From the NCBI GenBank assembly GCA_963832715.1, contig CAWHVB010000008.1, positions 244,072 through 308,071 on the forward strand: a DNA stretch of 64,000 nucleotides. The letters are read 5' to 3'. Below the pieces are notes generated by a model. It was not told the DNA's origin and ran no database searches. It was given only the letters and a program-made list of their open reading frames with translations. This document shows, piece after piece, positions 35,174-44,847 of this stretch. Made by a program: the position numbers and the translations under genes. Numbering within the stretch: position 1 is the stretch's first letter; each line of letters starts with the position of its first letter. This DNA is from DATFVA01 sp963832715 (lineage in GTDB: Bacteria; Bacteroidota; Ignavibacteria; Ignavibacteriales; Ignavibacteriaceae).

Positions 35174-37843
35174 TCACAGCCAATAGCTTATTTTCACCAA
35201 AAAGATATTATCGGGATGGACGTTAAAGAGATTATTGAACGAGCGTCCGAACTGGAAGTCGCCGACTGCTTCAATATTCTCCCTGCTCTGGGTCCATACA
35301 AGAAATAAAGCAGAACCCGGCATATATTCCCATCGCAGTACGGCATTGCCCCTCAGCGAGATATAATTGAAATCCGGGTTGCCGATTACCTGTGCCGGAG
35401 CCGGTCCTGAACCGTCAGGATCAAGTTCATAAGATATTACATCCCCGCCGGCTGATGTATTCTCCACGAGGGTAGAACCATTTCTTCCATAAGTATTAAA
35501 ATCGTAACTCTTTGGTTTCAGCAAATATTTGAAGCTGTTATAATTGCCTGATGCGATCAATGGCTGCAGATAGACCTGGAAGCTGAGAGAGGGACTCAGG
35601 ATCCAATCGGCCCTGATGTTTGCCGCGAGTATATTCTGCTCAAGATGTGCAAAGAGATACCTGCGGCCATATGTATCAACAGCGTAAGGATCATCTAAAT
35701 TACTAACCCACTGCGTTTCCGAAACGTCGTTAGTGTACTGCGGTCCTATCGACATTGTTAGAGTAGATGTCACCTTGAACTCTGCATTGGCATACACGGA
35801 ATGTGAATTACCCTCGCTGCTGAATGATCCGTATCCGCCTGTTCCTAAAACCCACCATTGGCGGTTGTCTGTATAAAGATCCCAGAAGTAGGAGGTGCTT
35901 GAAGGGTTCACGGTTAAAGGTCCGCCCCGGGTTTTTCTTGAATTCAAAGTGGAAGGACTATATGTGAACCCGATGTCTCCTCCATCGTAATCAGGTGTAT
36001 TTAAGTATGAGGCAAGCCGGTATCCCTGGGCAGTATTGTTCCCGCCGAAATCGTAGCTCGTGTAGGCTCCGAAGTTTACCCCGGCATTCTGATAAAAAGC
36101 TGTGGGCTCAGTCCACCTGTAAGCGGTAAAGAAGTGGCCGTTTATATAATCACTATACGATCCGTAACCTAAATCATTAACATCAAAGCCGGGACTAATT
36201 AAACCCACAGCCGTATTTATTGACCAGCGTCCGCGGTTTTTATTCAGCATCAACCGCCCGCTGTAGCCTGTCAGGGAAGTTGCAGAACTGTCAACAGAAA
36301 TATATGAAGCATCAGGTCTCTGATAATAGTGAACAGGACTCCTCTGCAGGGCAGTTATCCGTTCCTTCGAACCGACAACATTTGATAATGCCGCCCAGCC
36401 CGTCAGCACATAAGTATTATCTTCATCAAGGAATGTCCATCCGTCGCTTCCGAGTACAAAAGCATTCTGATTTATCTGTGTGTTCAGTCCGTCATTTTTA
36501 AAGAAACGGTCTGTGAATGTAGTAAGAACTCCCAATCCCTGTTTGCCCGAATTAAAATCCCTCTGTGCACGGAAAATTCCGTAATAAGTTAACGGCTCCA
36601 TTTCAACACTTGATCGTTGTCCGTCAACAGAGATGTCGGCATATTCTCTCTGTGTTACAGCGTGGATAGTTCCTATTTTCCAGTTATCGAAAACCTGTCC
36701 CGATATTTTCGCTGCTCCAAGAATATGAGTTCCCTGGGGAATATCAGCATAATCATAAGAGGGAAGACTGCCCTGGGGATTTCTACCGATCCGCCTGCTG
36801 TAGAAGATGTTTGTTGTCGGCCAGTTGAAAGAAACGGTATTATTCGTCCCACCCTGACCGAACCTGTAGATGCTGACGCCTTCAGTAAAGAAAGGCCGCT
36901 TTTCATCAAAAGTTGATTCTACATCTGAGAGATTAACCACTGCCGGATCAACTTCAACCTGGCCGAAATCAGGATTGATGGTAGCGTTCAGAGTAAGACT
37001 GCTTCCAAGTCCGGCTCTTACATCCAGCCCCGCTCCCGGTGAATACTCATGTCCCGAATTAAACGGATCTCCCGGCTGTGCGCCGATATATTTTGCCTTC
37101 CCTACAACATAGGGGAGCAGTTCAATCCTTGAAGGGGGAGTTATATTCTCTAAGCCAACAAGGTCAGGGAACCTTGAAGCAAAGCCGCTTTCATTTCTCG
37201 GTGTATACACCAGCATGTCGGTTTCAAATCTTCTGCTTATAAACCTTTCAACGTTTACTCCCCATTCCTGTTTATTTCCTTTTTTAAATCGCAGCTGGGA
37301 GTATGGGATCTTCATTTCTACTGTCCATCCTTTATCATCAATATTGCGTGCACCTTCCCATACTGCATCCCAGCTAAGATCATTAGGCTGCTTAACATCA
37401 TTCTCAATCAATCCGTCGGCAACCGCTCCTGCAGCCGATACATAGAAAAAATATCCGTTTCTTTTATCCCGGTAGGAATCAATATAGAGCACGCATCCGT
37501 CGGATGGATCGCCCCATATAAAATCTCTGCGCACCAGCCGTGCCATAATCGAATCGGGATGCGTATCATAAAACCTTCCCGCAAAATAAATTGCTTCATC
37601 GTCGTAAGCGAACCAGAACTCACTCTTCTGTGAAGGTCTTATCCCCTGCTGGGGATCCACCTGTATCAGGGTGTTAAATCCCTGTCTCTGCCATACCTTC
37701 TCGGTCAGCTTGCCGTCGATTTTGATATGTTCATTTAATCTTACCGCTGGTATCTGCGCACTCGAATTGTCTTTAAGGGTAGGGTATTGATTAGCGTACA
37801 CCGCAGAAGCAGCCAGCACGAATAATAATAGCGCACGTATCAT
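35174..37843 (-). CDS. CBM9/DUF5916 outer-membrane protein
   Basis: An 889-residue protein with a signal peptide (LLLFVLAASAVYANQ). Residues ~30-225 are a family-9 carbohydrate-binding-like domain (IKIDGKLTEKVWQ, FWFAYDDEAIYFAGRFYD, GWTVEMKIPYSQLRF). Residues ~235-889 match DUF5916 and are rich in aromatic beta-strands, suggesting an outer-membrane barrel (NPDFGQVEVDPAVVNLSDVE, FFTEGVSIYRFG, FYSRRIGR). The protein ends in a Trp/Leu pair (ISYWL), typical of outer-membrane barrels. Its ligand and role are unknown; a carbohydrate or other surface-binding role is an inference. It stands alone. Confidence 0.83.
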   Translation of the reverse strand: MIRALLLFVLAASAVYANQYPTLKDNSSAQIPAVRLNEHIKIDGKLTEKVWQRQGFNTLIQVDPQQGIRPSQKSEFWFAYDDEAIYFAGRFYDTHPDSIMARLVRRDFIWGDPSDGCVLYIDSYRDKRNGYFFYVSAAGAVADGLIENDVKQPNDLSWDAVWEGARNIDDKGWTVEMKIPYSQLRFKKGNKQEWGVNVERFISRRFETDMLVYTPRNESGFASRFPDLVGLENITPPSRIELLPYVVGKAKYIGAQPGDPFNSGHEYSPGAGLDVRAGLGSSLTLNATINPDFGQVEVDPAVVNLSDVESTFDEKRPFFTEGVSIYRFGQGGTNNTVSFNWPTTNIFYSRRIGRNPQGSLPSYDYADIPQGTHILGAAKISGQVFDNWKIGTIHAVTQREYADISVDGQRSSVEMEPLTYYGIFRAQRDFNSGKQGLGVLTTFTDRFFKNDGLNTQINQNAFVLGSDGWTFLDEDNTYVLTGWAALSNVVGSKERITALQRSPVHYYQRPDASYISVDSSATSLTGYSGRLMLNKNRGRWSINTAVGLISPGFDVNDLGYGSYSDYINGHFFTAYRWTEPTAFYQNAGVNFGAYTSYDFGGNNTAQGYRLASYLNTPDYDGGDIGFTYSPSTLNSRKTRGGPLTVNPSSTSYFWDLYTDNRQWWVLGTGGYGSFSSEGNSHSVYANAEFKVTSTLTMSIGPQYTNDVSETQWVSNLDDPYAVDTYGRRYLFAHLEQNILAANIRADWILSPSLSFQVYLQPLIASGNYNSFKYLLKPKSYDFNTYGRNGSTLVENTSAGGDVISYELDPDGSGPAPAQVIGNPDFNYISLRGNAVLRWEYMPGSALFLVWTQSRENIEAVGDFQFGRSFNNLFNVHPDNIFLVKISYWL

Positions 37844-37984
37844 AATTATTCTCCGGGATTTTAACTGAGCGCAATTAAATAAAAGAAAATCGGTAAAGGA
37901 ACTGAAATTAAACCGCTGGCTTTATTAGGTGATAAAAGGCCGTCACGGGAGACGATGCGTCCCAATGCTGGTATTCGGGAATGA

Positions 37985-38027
37985 GAGAAGATTAGAAGAT
38001 TAGAAGGTGAGAAGATGAGAAGATGAG
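37985..38027. repeat. Degenerate purine-rich repeat (AGAAGATGAG-like)
   Basis: A 43-bp stretch of successive AGAAGATTAG, AGAAGGTGAG and AGAAGATGAG units. Similar purine-rich text occurs near 15498-15530 and, on the other strand, near 53840. It is intergenic; its role is unknown. Confidence 0.5.
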
Positions 38028-38063
38028 TTAAAATGCAGACGGCGAAAATATTAAAGCAGTCCG

Positions 38064-39170
38064 TTATTGGAAGGGATATTTATGTCCGGGCATCAAATTA
38101 CTCGGCGGGTATCCGAATTCTTCTTTGAAACACCGGGTGAAATATTGAGGACTTGAGAAACCTACGGAGTAAGCTATTTCCGATATGTTCCCTTTTTGTT
38201 CTTTTATCATCTGCTTCGCTTTGCTTAACCTGACTGATCTTAAATAATGACTGGCAGATTTGCCTGATAATGCTTTGAGTTTTCTATGCAATTGTACTCT
38301 GCTCATTCCTATTTCTTTACCGAACTGCTCAATGGTGAATTCTTCTTCTGAAATATGGTCTTCAATCACTTCCATTACCTTAGATAAAAATTGCTCTTCA
38401 AGATTACTGAGCTTTATCTCTTCATCTTTTTTTACAGGAACGAAATCTGCCTTGCTGTATTTCTCCTGCAGCTTCTGTCTTATCCTGATAAGATTTTTTA
38501 TTCTTATTATCAGCTCTTTTGTATTAACGGGTTTCGTAAGGTAATCATCAGCTCCTATCTCCAGTCCTTCCAGCCTGCTTTGCTGCTCTGATTTTGCAGT
38601 CAGCAGAATAATGGGGATATGGCTTGTTTTCTCGTCATTCTTCAGTATTCTTGTAAGCTCATTTCCATCCATCTTAGGCATCATTATGTCGCTGATTATA
38701 AGATCAGGAATAATCTGCTCTGCTTTTCTTACTCCCTGTTCACCGTTTGATGCCTCCTCAATTTGAAAATCAGCTGCTAAAGAATCTTTAATAAATTCCC
38801 GTACATCCTGGTTATCCTCTACAACCAGAATAATATCCTGCGTTTCAGGCAGCTCATTCCTAACAGATTCTTCATTGATTTTTGAATTTAATTGTTCCTC
38901 ATCACCAGCTATAAACTCTGATACCGCAGGTTTGGGTGATTTTGCAATTTCGTAATCCCTTAAATGATCCCTGCCCGTTGGTAAATTGACAGTAAATTCT
39001 GTTCCTTCGGAGGGCTTACTCCTGACGCTAATCGTTCCGTAATGAAGTTCCACCAGCTCCTTTACCAGTGCCAGTCCGATTCCGGTTCCTTCATGCTCTC
39101 TTGTCGGCGAGTTATCAACCTGGTAAAACCTGTCGAAGAGTTTGGTCAAGGTCTGCTTCGTTAATACCAA
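38064..39170 (-). CDS. Hybrid two-component regulator, C-terminal part (receiver + AraC HTH) separated by a frameshift
   Basis: This is not an independent gene. It begins inside the HATPase domain (KLFDRFYQVDNS, GTGIGLALVKELVEL) and continues with the receiver (ILVVEDNQDVREF, phosphoacceptor Asp in IISDIMMPKMDGNEL, Lys in YLTKPVNTKEL) and an AraC-type DNA-binding domain (IGMSRVQLHRKLKAL, ISEIAYSVGFSSPQYFTRCFKEEFGYPPS). It is the continuation of the sensor at 39115-42168, whose own frame ends in an unrelated TLRQVLPG tail. One extra base near 39147 breaks the gene. The apparent start is only a TTG within the overlap. Confidence 0.85.
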   Translation of the reverse strand: MVLTKQTLTKLFDRFYQVDNSPTREHEGTGIGLALVKELVELHYGTISVRSKPSEGTEFTVNLPTGRDHLRDYEIAKSPKPAVSEFIAGDEEQLNSKINEESVRNELPETQDIILVVEDNQDVREFIKDSLAADFQIEEASNGEQGVRKAEQIIPDLIISDIMMPKMDGNELTRILKNDEKTSHIPIILLTAKSEQQSRLEGLEIGADDYLTKPVNTKELIIRIKNLIRIRQKLQEKYSKADFVPVKKDEEIKLSNLEEQFLSKVMEVIEDHISEEEFTIEQFGKEIGMSRVQLHRKLKALSGKSASHYLRSVRLSKAKQMIKEQKGNISEIAYSVGFSSPQYFTRCFKEEFGYPPSNLMPGHKYPFQ

Positions 39171-42168
39171 TTCCTGTATCTTTTACTTTAATGGAAAGCA
39201 TACTTCCGGGACCCTGATCAACGGTAACAGTAATCGTTCCGCCTTCAGGTGTAAACTTGAAAGCATTTGATAATAGGTTTGTAATTATCTTTGTTATCTT
39301 GTCCTGATCGAAATAAAGCTCCGCCTGATCTATTTTCATTTCCAGTGTGAGTCTGATATCTTTTTCTTCAGCAATTGACTCAAACGACATCGTCAATCCT
39401 TTAATAAAGGTTACTATATCAGATCTTGAGGTACTGAGTTCAAGCTTGCCTGCTTCAAGCCTGGAGAGATCGAGCAGCTGGTTGATGAGAATCAGCAGTC
39501 GGGCCGCATTCCGCCTGATATTCTTTGCGTGTTTGAGTAAATTTTGGCTTGGGGCTTCATTTATTATACTCTCACTCGGACCCATTATTAATGTCAGCGG
39601 TGTTCTGAACTCGTGGGAGATGTTTGCGAAGAAACGGGATTTCATCTCACTCAGCTCCTTATACCTGAAGGATTCTATTGTCTCTAATTCCAGGCTGTGT
39701 TTCCATTTCTGCCTGTTCAGTTCATACCGTCTTAACCCATATAACAGGCTCAGGATCAGCAGGAAATAAATTCCATAAGCCCACGGGCTTAACCACCAGG
39801 GGGGAATTATTTCTATTTTTAATGAGGTTATTTTTTTATTCCATATTCCATCACTGTTAGTTCCTTTTAAATTAAGAACATATTCACCTGGGTCAAGACC
39901 TGTAAACGTTACCTCTCTTTTGGTTCCAAGCTGTATCCATCTGTCATTAAACCCTTCAAGCTTATAGGCGAAGCGGTTTTTGGCCGGCGCATAATAATCG
40001 AGTATGGCAAAATCAAATGAAATTTGATTTTCTTTGTATGATAGTTCTATCTGTTCCGTTTCAGATATTACTTTTGCAAGGACAGAATTGCTGTCATTTA
40101 CAGAAACAGTTTTATTAAATAATTTGATATCTGTAAAAATTACCTCAGGAACAAAGTCTTTTATTGTAATGTCTTTCGGATAAAAAAAATTGAACCCGTT
40201 AATACCGCCAAAAAACATTTCTCCCGAGCTGCTTTTAAAAAAAGCTCCGGTATTAAATTCATTACTCTGTAAACCGTCATGCACATCATAATTTATAAAT
40301 TGATTTGCTGCGGGAGTATACTTTGATAATCCTCTGTTTGTACTGAGCCATAAATTACCTTGATCATCGGGTAATATTCCGTACACAACATTATCGGGTA
40401 AACCGTCCTTTTCCAGGATGTGTGCGAAGGTTCCGGTTTTCTTATTGAATAAATTTAATCCGCCGCCACCCGTTCCGACCCAGAGTTTTTCTGCTTGTGC
40501 TGCCGGATCCGGACATATACATTTTGTAAAGTTGCTGTAAATGCTGCTGTAATTTCCGGGATCATTTTTATAGAATGTAAATTTTTTAGTTTCCTGATCA
40601 AATTTTCCCAGGCCCATATTTGATGTAAACCATAAAATGTTATCCTGATCTTCATAGATCACAGAATTTTCAACAGGGTAAACACCACGCGGATTATAAG
40701 CATAATTAATGAAGGTCCCTTTCTTAATGTCTGTCAGCTTACTCAAATATTTGTTGCTCAAAGTCCAGATGATGCCGGTATGATCTATAAAAACTCCGCG
40801 TATACCTTTAACAGGATCCGGATTAAAGATTATGTGAGTGCGCTGATGTGTTTTTAGATTAATTGAATATAAATCATGATAAGTTGCAAACCATATATTC
40901 CCATTCTTATCTTCAGTTATCGCCGAAGCACCTGAACTTCCAAATTCCGATTCATCAAGAGGATTGCCAAAGTGTTCTAATAATTTGGTACTTCGGTTCC
41001 ATTTATAGATATAATTATGACTGCTGAACCATAGGTTATTCTGAGAATCTTCAAAAATTGCCTGGATGCTTACATTTTGTTCGGGTGTTCTAATATCTTT
41101 TTTATTTGGAAATGATTTAAACCTTTTTGATTCAGGAAAGTATATATAAAGTCCGTCAGCATTGGACCCTATCCAGATATTACCTGCCTCATCTGTATAA
41201 AGAGAAACAATACCCGGAATTTTATAATCCCGATTTTTGTACACATAATTGTAGGTTTTATTACCCGGGTTAAAAATTGTTAATCTGCCTCCATCGTTAA
41301 TCCATAATCGTTCATTATGATCTTTTACTATCGATGTAATATTAAAATCTCCGATATTCCTGCGCGGATACATTGTATATTTACCGTTGATTTTATTGAA
41401 CAAAGTTAGTCCTGCTACTGTACCCAGCCACAGAGTATTATCGTCATTATTAAAAATAGAGTATACAGCATTACGGTCGTTGTACCCATTATCTTTATTA
41501 ATTATAGAATAATGTTCAAAGCCGCTTCTACTATTGCCGGAGAACTTATCCAAACCTGAATCAGTGCCAATCCATAAAACATTATCATTGGTAATAATAA
41601 TGGACCTTACACTGTTATCGCTTAAACTATTCAGTTCATCAGTCCGATGTTTATATTGAGTATAATGGAAATCTGAACGAAGTATATTCTTGCTTTCAAA
41701 CAGAAACAGTCCATCGCTTCCCGTTCCGATCCAGATATTACCATTTTTATCTTCTGCGATAGTTCTTAAATCCGGAATATTAAAAGGGATTTTTCTAAAC
41801 AATTCAGTTCTGATATCCATCAGATCTATTCCACTATCAAGGTATGGTAATACCCACAGCAGTCGCCTGCTGTCCTCTAAAATGAGTTTAACAGAGTTGA
41901 CGGAGATTGTTGTAGGATCATATGGGTTATGAGTGAAAACTGTAAAAGAATAGCCGTCATACTTATTTAGTCCATTCAGAGTGCCGACCCACATAAAACC
42001 CCTGCTGTCCTGCGTGATAGTCAGAGGGTAACTCTGCGAGAGCCCGTCATCGATGGTAAGATGTTTAAACACCTTTTCCTTGGAGGAAACGGATACATCA
42101 TTATTTTCTTGTGCCCGCGCCTGGCAACTAAAGCACATTAAAAAGACCAGACACCAAAAATATGTCAC
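39115..42168 (-). CDS. Hybrid two-component sensor, N-terminal part (reg_prop propeller, Y_Y_Y, histidine kinase), frameshifted
   Basis: This is the sensor half of a hybrid two-component system. The start is a GTG at 42168 with AGGAG at 7-base spacing, matching the paralogue at 49549. A signal peptide (YFWCLVFLMCFSCQARA) leads into about fourteen reg_prop propeller repeats (LWIGTDSGLDKFS, LWLSTNRGLSKYT). A Y_Y_Y domain (YKLEGFNDRWIQLGTKREV), a transmembrane helix (WAYGIYFLLILSLLYGLRRYE) and HisKA with the phospho-His (FFANISHEFRTPLTL) follow, then most of HATPase_c. The frame breaks after GIGINEADL. Such proteins sense extracellular glycans or oligosaccharides and activate nearby genes; the target here is unknown. 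Confidence 0.88.
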   Translation of the reverse strand: MTYFWCLVFLMCFSCQARAQENNDVSVSSKEKVFKHLTIDDGLSQSYPLTITQDSRGFMWVGTLNGLNKYDGYSFTVFTHNPYDPTTISVNSVKLILEDSRRLLWVLPYLDSGIDLMDIRTELFRKIPFNIPDLRTIAEDKNGNIWIGTGSDGLFLFESKNILRSDFHYTQYKHRTDELNSLSDNSVRSIIITNDNVLWIGTDSGLDKFSGNSRSGFEHYSIINKDNGYNDRNAVYSIFNNDDNTLWLGTVAGLTLFNKINGKYTMYPRRNIGDFNITSIVKDHNERLWINDGGRLTIFNPGNKTYNYVYKNRDYKIPGIVSLYTDEAGNIWIGSNADGLYIYFPESKRFKSFPNKKDIRTPEQNVSIQAIFEDSQNNLWFSSHNYIYKWNRSTKLLEHFGNPLDESEFGSSGASAITEDKNGNIWFATYHDLYSINLKTHQRTHIIFNPDPVKGIRGVFIDHTGIIWTLSNKYLSKLTDIKKGTFINYAYNPRGVYPVENSVIYEDQDNILWFTSNMGLGKFDQETKKFTFYKNDPGNYSSIYSNFTKCICPDPAAQAEKLWVGTGGGGLNLFNKKTGTFAHILEKDGLPDNVVYGILPDDQGNLWLSTNRGLSKYTPAANQFINYDVHDGLQSNEFNTGAFFKSSSGEMFFGGINGFNFFYPKDITIKDFVPEVIFTDIKLFNKTVSVNDSNSVLAKVISETEQIELSYKENQISFDFAILDYYAPAKNRFAYKLEGFNDRWIQLGTKREVTFTGLDPGEYVLNLKGTNSDGIWNKKITSLKIEIIPPWWLSPWAYGIYFLLILSLLYGLRRYELNRQKWKHSLELETIESFRYKELSEMKSRFFANISHEFRTPLTLIMGPSESIINEAPSQNLLKHAKNIRRNAARLLILINQLLDLSRLEAGKLELSTSRSDIVTFIKGLTMSFESIAEEKDIRLTLEMKIDQAELYFDQDKITKIITNLLSNAFKFTPEGGTITVTVDQGPGSMLSIKVKDTGIGINEADLDQTLRQVLPG

Positions 42169-42232
42169 ATATTTTCTCCTGACAGGATCATTCAAATTTT
42201 GCAATCTTACAACCAAGCAATCTTCCTTCTTC

Positions 42233-43450
42233 CTACTTCATCAGCATCATTTTCTTAGTCTCAACGAAATTGCCTGCCTGTATTTTATAGAAGTAAACTC
42301 CGCTGACGAGTTTTGAAGCATTAAACTCAACTTCATAAGTCCCTGCAGGTTTTTCTTCATTAACCAGGGCAGCTACTTCTTTTCCTAATACGTCATAAAC
42401 TTTTATCACAACTTTGCTTAACACGGGAACGGAATAATTAATGGTAGTTGTCGGGTTAAACGGATTCGGGTAGTTCTGATTTAAAGAATAACTCTCAGCC
42501 CTGATTTCAGAATTACCATCAATAGCAGTAGTATTGTTAATACTGCGGTAAATTCCATCGTTGTTGGTTCCCGCAAAGATGTGCTCATCCGGGGTAATTG
42601 TGAAGCATCGTATATAAGTAGTGTTCAGGCCGGAATTAATTGCTATCCAGTTAACGCCATTATCGCCCGAGCGGAACACACCGCCGTTGTTCGTCCCTGC
42701 AAAGATGCTTCCTTCAGAATTGATAGCCAAAGCAAGGACACTGATATTTGTAAGACCCGTCTGCGTCCAGCTATTCCCGTTATTGGCTGACATAAAAACA
42801 CCGTCAAAAGTTCCGGTAAAAATTTGATTGTTTGAATTGATTGCAAGAGACCGGATGTGCTGATCTGTTAAGCCTGTGTTTATTGCTGTCCAATTGAAGC
42901 CGTTATCAGTGGACCGGAACAAACCATTGCTGGAAGTTCCGACAAAAATATCACCGTTTGAATTAATTGCAAGTGAGACAACACTCGGGTCGAACGATCC
43001 CGAAGTAAACCATGATGAGCCGTAATCTGTAGAGCGGTAAACATCGCCAAATGCTTCTCCTGCAAAAATATACCCGTCGGCATTAACAGCCAGAGAATAT
43101 ACATCCACTGTCGGTAATCCCCTGGATACCCAGCTGCTGCCGTTATTATCAGATCCAAAGACCCCGTCGCCTTCGGTTCCTGCAAATATAAATCCGTTAG
43201 GACTTCTTGCCAGGGAGTAGATCGTAAGATTTGTCAAACCGGAATTTACTGCATTCCAATGGCTTCCGTTATCGGTGGAACGGTATATCCCGGAGGCAGG
43301 TGTTCCTGCAAAAATATCTCCTGCAGGAGTGCTGAGAAGTGAATTAATACCAGGGCCTGTAGCAACATGCTGCCAATAGTTCTGCGCGTACGAATTACCG
43401 CCGGAAAAAATAATTGCAATTAAAAGAATCAGCTGTAGTATAATTTTCAT
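42233..43450 (-). CDS. T9SS-exported propeller protein with BNR-like repeats
   Basis: A 405-residue surface protein with a signal peptide (LILLIAIIFSGGNSYAQ). Residues ~30-300 are six or seven near-identical ~42-residue repeats with the pattern IFAGTxxxGxYRSTDNGxxW (GIYRSTDNGSHW, GVFGSDNNGSSW, GLFRSTDNGFNW, GVFMSANNGNSW). The C-terminus is the T9SS sorting domain (LNQNYPNPFNPTTTINYSVP, KVYDVLGKEVAALV, SGVYFYKIQAGNF, KKMMLMK). The high repeat identity suggests recent repeat expansion. It is the gene directly upstream of the split hybrid sensor. Confidence 0.88.
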   Translation of the reverse strand: MKIILQLILLIAIIFSGGNSYAQNYWQHVATGPGINSLLSTPAGDIFAGTPASGIYRSTDNGSHWNAVNSGLTNLTIYSLARSPNGFIFAGTEGDGVFGSDNNGSSWVSRGLPTVDVYSLAVNADGYIFAGEAFGDVYRSTDYGSSWFTSGSFDPSVVSLAINSNGDIFVGTSSNGLFRSTDNGFNWTAINTGLTDQHIRSLAINSNNQIFTGTFDGVFMSANNGNSWTQTGLTNISVLALAINSEGSIFAGTNNGGVFRSGDNGVNWIAINSGLNTTYIRCFTITPDEHIFAGTNNDGIYRSINNTTAIDGNSEIRAESYSLNQNYPNPFNPTTTINYSVPVLSKVVIKVYDVLGKEVAALVNEEKPAGTYEVEFNASKLVSGVYFYKIQAGNFVETKKMMLMK

Positions 43451-43495
43451 AGTCCGCTCCTGTAATTAATAATTATGTTTAAAAATTTTGTTCTG

Positions 43496-43993
43496 CTATT
43501 TCAACAATATCATCTTCCTGGTTTCAATATAATTGCCGGCTTGTATTTTATAGTAGTAAACTCCGCTGGATAATTTTGAAGCATCAAATTGAACCTCGTA
43601 ACTGCCCGCCGGCTTTTGTTCGTTAACCAATATTGCGACCTCATCTCCCAGAACATCATAAACTTTTATTACAACATTGCTCAATTCAGGAATTGAATAA
43701 TTTATTGTAGTAGCCGGATTAAACGGATTCGGGTAGTTCTGAGAAAGAGAAAAGTCTGAGGGGATTATTTCCGCTTCAATCCCTCCCGTCACAATTGCAT
43801 TTGTGCAAATTCCGTTCGGGTTTTCAGTTGTAAAACTCCCGCCGGCATGAACAATAATAGAATCCGCACAAATTTCTGCTCCATTTGGAACAAATAATGA
43901 AGTTCCATTAGTAATTTGTATACTTGTTTGTTGTGCCGCGGCAGAAGCCAGAGATAGGAGGACTATGGTAATAATTAAAAAATATATTTTCAT
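43496..43993 (-). CDS. Short secreted protein with T9SS sorting domain
   Basis: About 165 residues from the ATG at 43993 (GAGG six bases upstream); an ATG at 44005 overlaps the previous stop but lacks a ribosome site. The signal peptide (IITIVLLSLASAAAQ) is followed by only ~50 residues with one Cys pair, then the complete T9SS sorting domain (LSQNYPNPFNPATTINYSIP, KVYDVLGDEVAILV, SGVYYYKIQAGNY, RKMILLK). More than half the protein is sorting signal, so the mature cargo is tiny. The ATGA-type overlap with the S74-chaperone gene implies co-translation. Confidence 0.82.
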   Translation of the reverse strand: MKIYFLIITIVLLSLASAAAQQTSIQITNGTSLFVPNGAEICADSIIVHAGGSFTTENPNGICTNAIVTGGIEAEIIPSDFSLSQNYPNPFNPATTINYSIPELSNVVIKVYDVLGDEVAILVNEQKPAGSYEVQFDASKLSSGVYYYKIQAGNYIETRKMILLK

Positions 43994-44001
43994 CGTTCGC
44001 C

Positions 44002-44757
44002 TCATCGTGCTGTAATAGTTGCATTTGTTGTACTGGTTTTAATATAGCCGTATGTCCCGCTATCCGGTTCTTTCGAAGTGATTGAGTTAATTCTATCCTC
44101 AAGCGCTTCAATTTGTTTTTGCTGTTCTTTAACAGCTTCAACCAGCAATCCTACAAGATACTGATACTCAACCGACTTGGTTCTCATCGCATCATCGGCT
44201 GTATGAACAACTTCCGGTACTACTTTTTCAACCTCCTGAGCAATTAAGCCCATTTGCATTGATTGGTCCCTCTGCGGATCTTTCCACTTAAAATTAACTC
44301 CCCTCAAACCCATTACTTTAGACAACGCATCCGGTATAGTGCTGATCTCCTTTTTCAGCCTTACGTCAGATGGTGCATGGTAAGTGCCGTAATTTCCCTT
44401 AACAACCCCTCCTGCGTCAACATTAAAAACCTGACCAAAAAAACTTGCGATATCAAGTGCATTACCTGATGTAGCATTTTCCACTCTCACTGCAAGTCCA
44501 TTGCCGTCTGTGGATGTACTTCTGATAACGGACGTAAAGTTACTACCGGAATTTACCACATCCAGTGCATGAGTCGGCGAATCTGTACCTATGCCGACAT
44601 TACCCGACCCGTTAACTCTAAAAAGAATGTTAGCTGCATTATCCTTAACAGAGAATCCATCAGTTGTTGTATTCCCTCCAAGAGTTGCTTCAATTTCCTG
44701 AGCAGCGGCATTTGTAAAAAAGAATGCCAGAACCAGAAATGTGAAAAGAGTTTTCAT
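44002..44757 (-). CDS. Secreted protein with intramolecular S74 endosialidase-type chaperone domain
   Basis: A 251-residue protein with a signal peptide (LFTFLVLAFFFTNAAAQ). Residues ~30-125 are beta-rich repeats of phage-tail type (NVGIGTDSPTHALDVVNSGS). Residues ~135-225 are the S74 peptidase/chaperone domain (SDVRLKKEIS, LRGVNFKWKD, MGLIAQEVEKVVPEVV, VEYQYLVGLLVEAVKEQQKQ), which in phage tailspikes trimerises the protein and then cuts itself off. The SDVRLK motif with the cleavage Ser is present. There is no phage context; it is followed directly by a small T9SS gene, suggesting a surface fibre. Confidence 0.88.
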   Translation of the reverse strand: MKTLFTFLVLAFFFTNAAAQEIEATLGGNTTTDGFSVKDNAANILFRVNGSGNVGIGTDSPTHALDVVNSGSNFTSVIRSTSTDGNGLAVRVENATSGNALDIASFFGQVFNVDAGGVVKGNYGTYHAPSDVRLKKEISTIPDALSKVMGLRGVNFKWKDPQRDQSMQMGLIAQEVEKVVPEVVHTADDAMRTKSVEYQYLVGLLVEAVKEQQKQIEALEDRINSITSKEPDSGTYGYIKTSTTNATITAR

Positions 44758-44847
44758 TCTATCCTCCTTATTATTATATATTTATTTATGCAAAGTCTCC
44801 GGAACGCTTTTATAAATTCAGGTAGGTCCGCAGCAGGGCATATCATC

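Noticed and set aside
39115..39170. Separate gene starting in the overlap of the two hybrid-sensor frames
   Set aside because: The start is a TTG inside the HATPase domain; the domain is continuous across the frame change.
44002..44757. Prophage remnant because of the S74 tailspike chaperone domain
   Set aside because: There is a signal peptide and no phage structural, integrase or lysis gene nearby.
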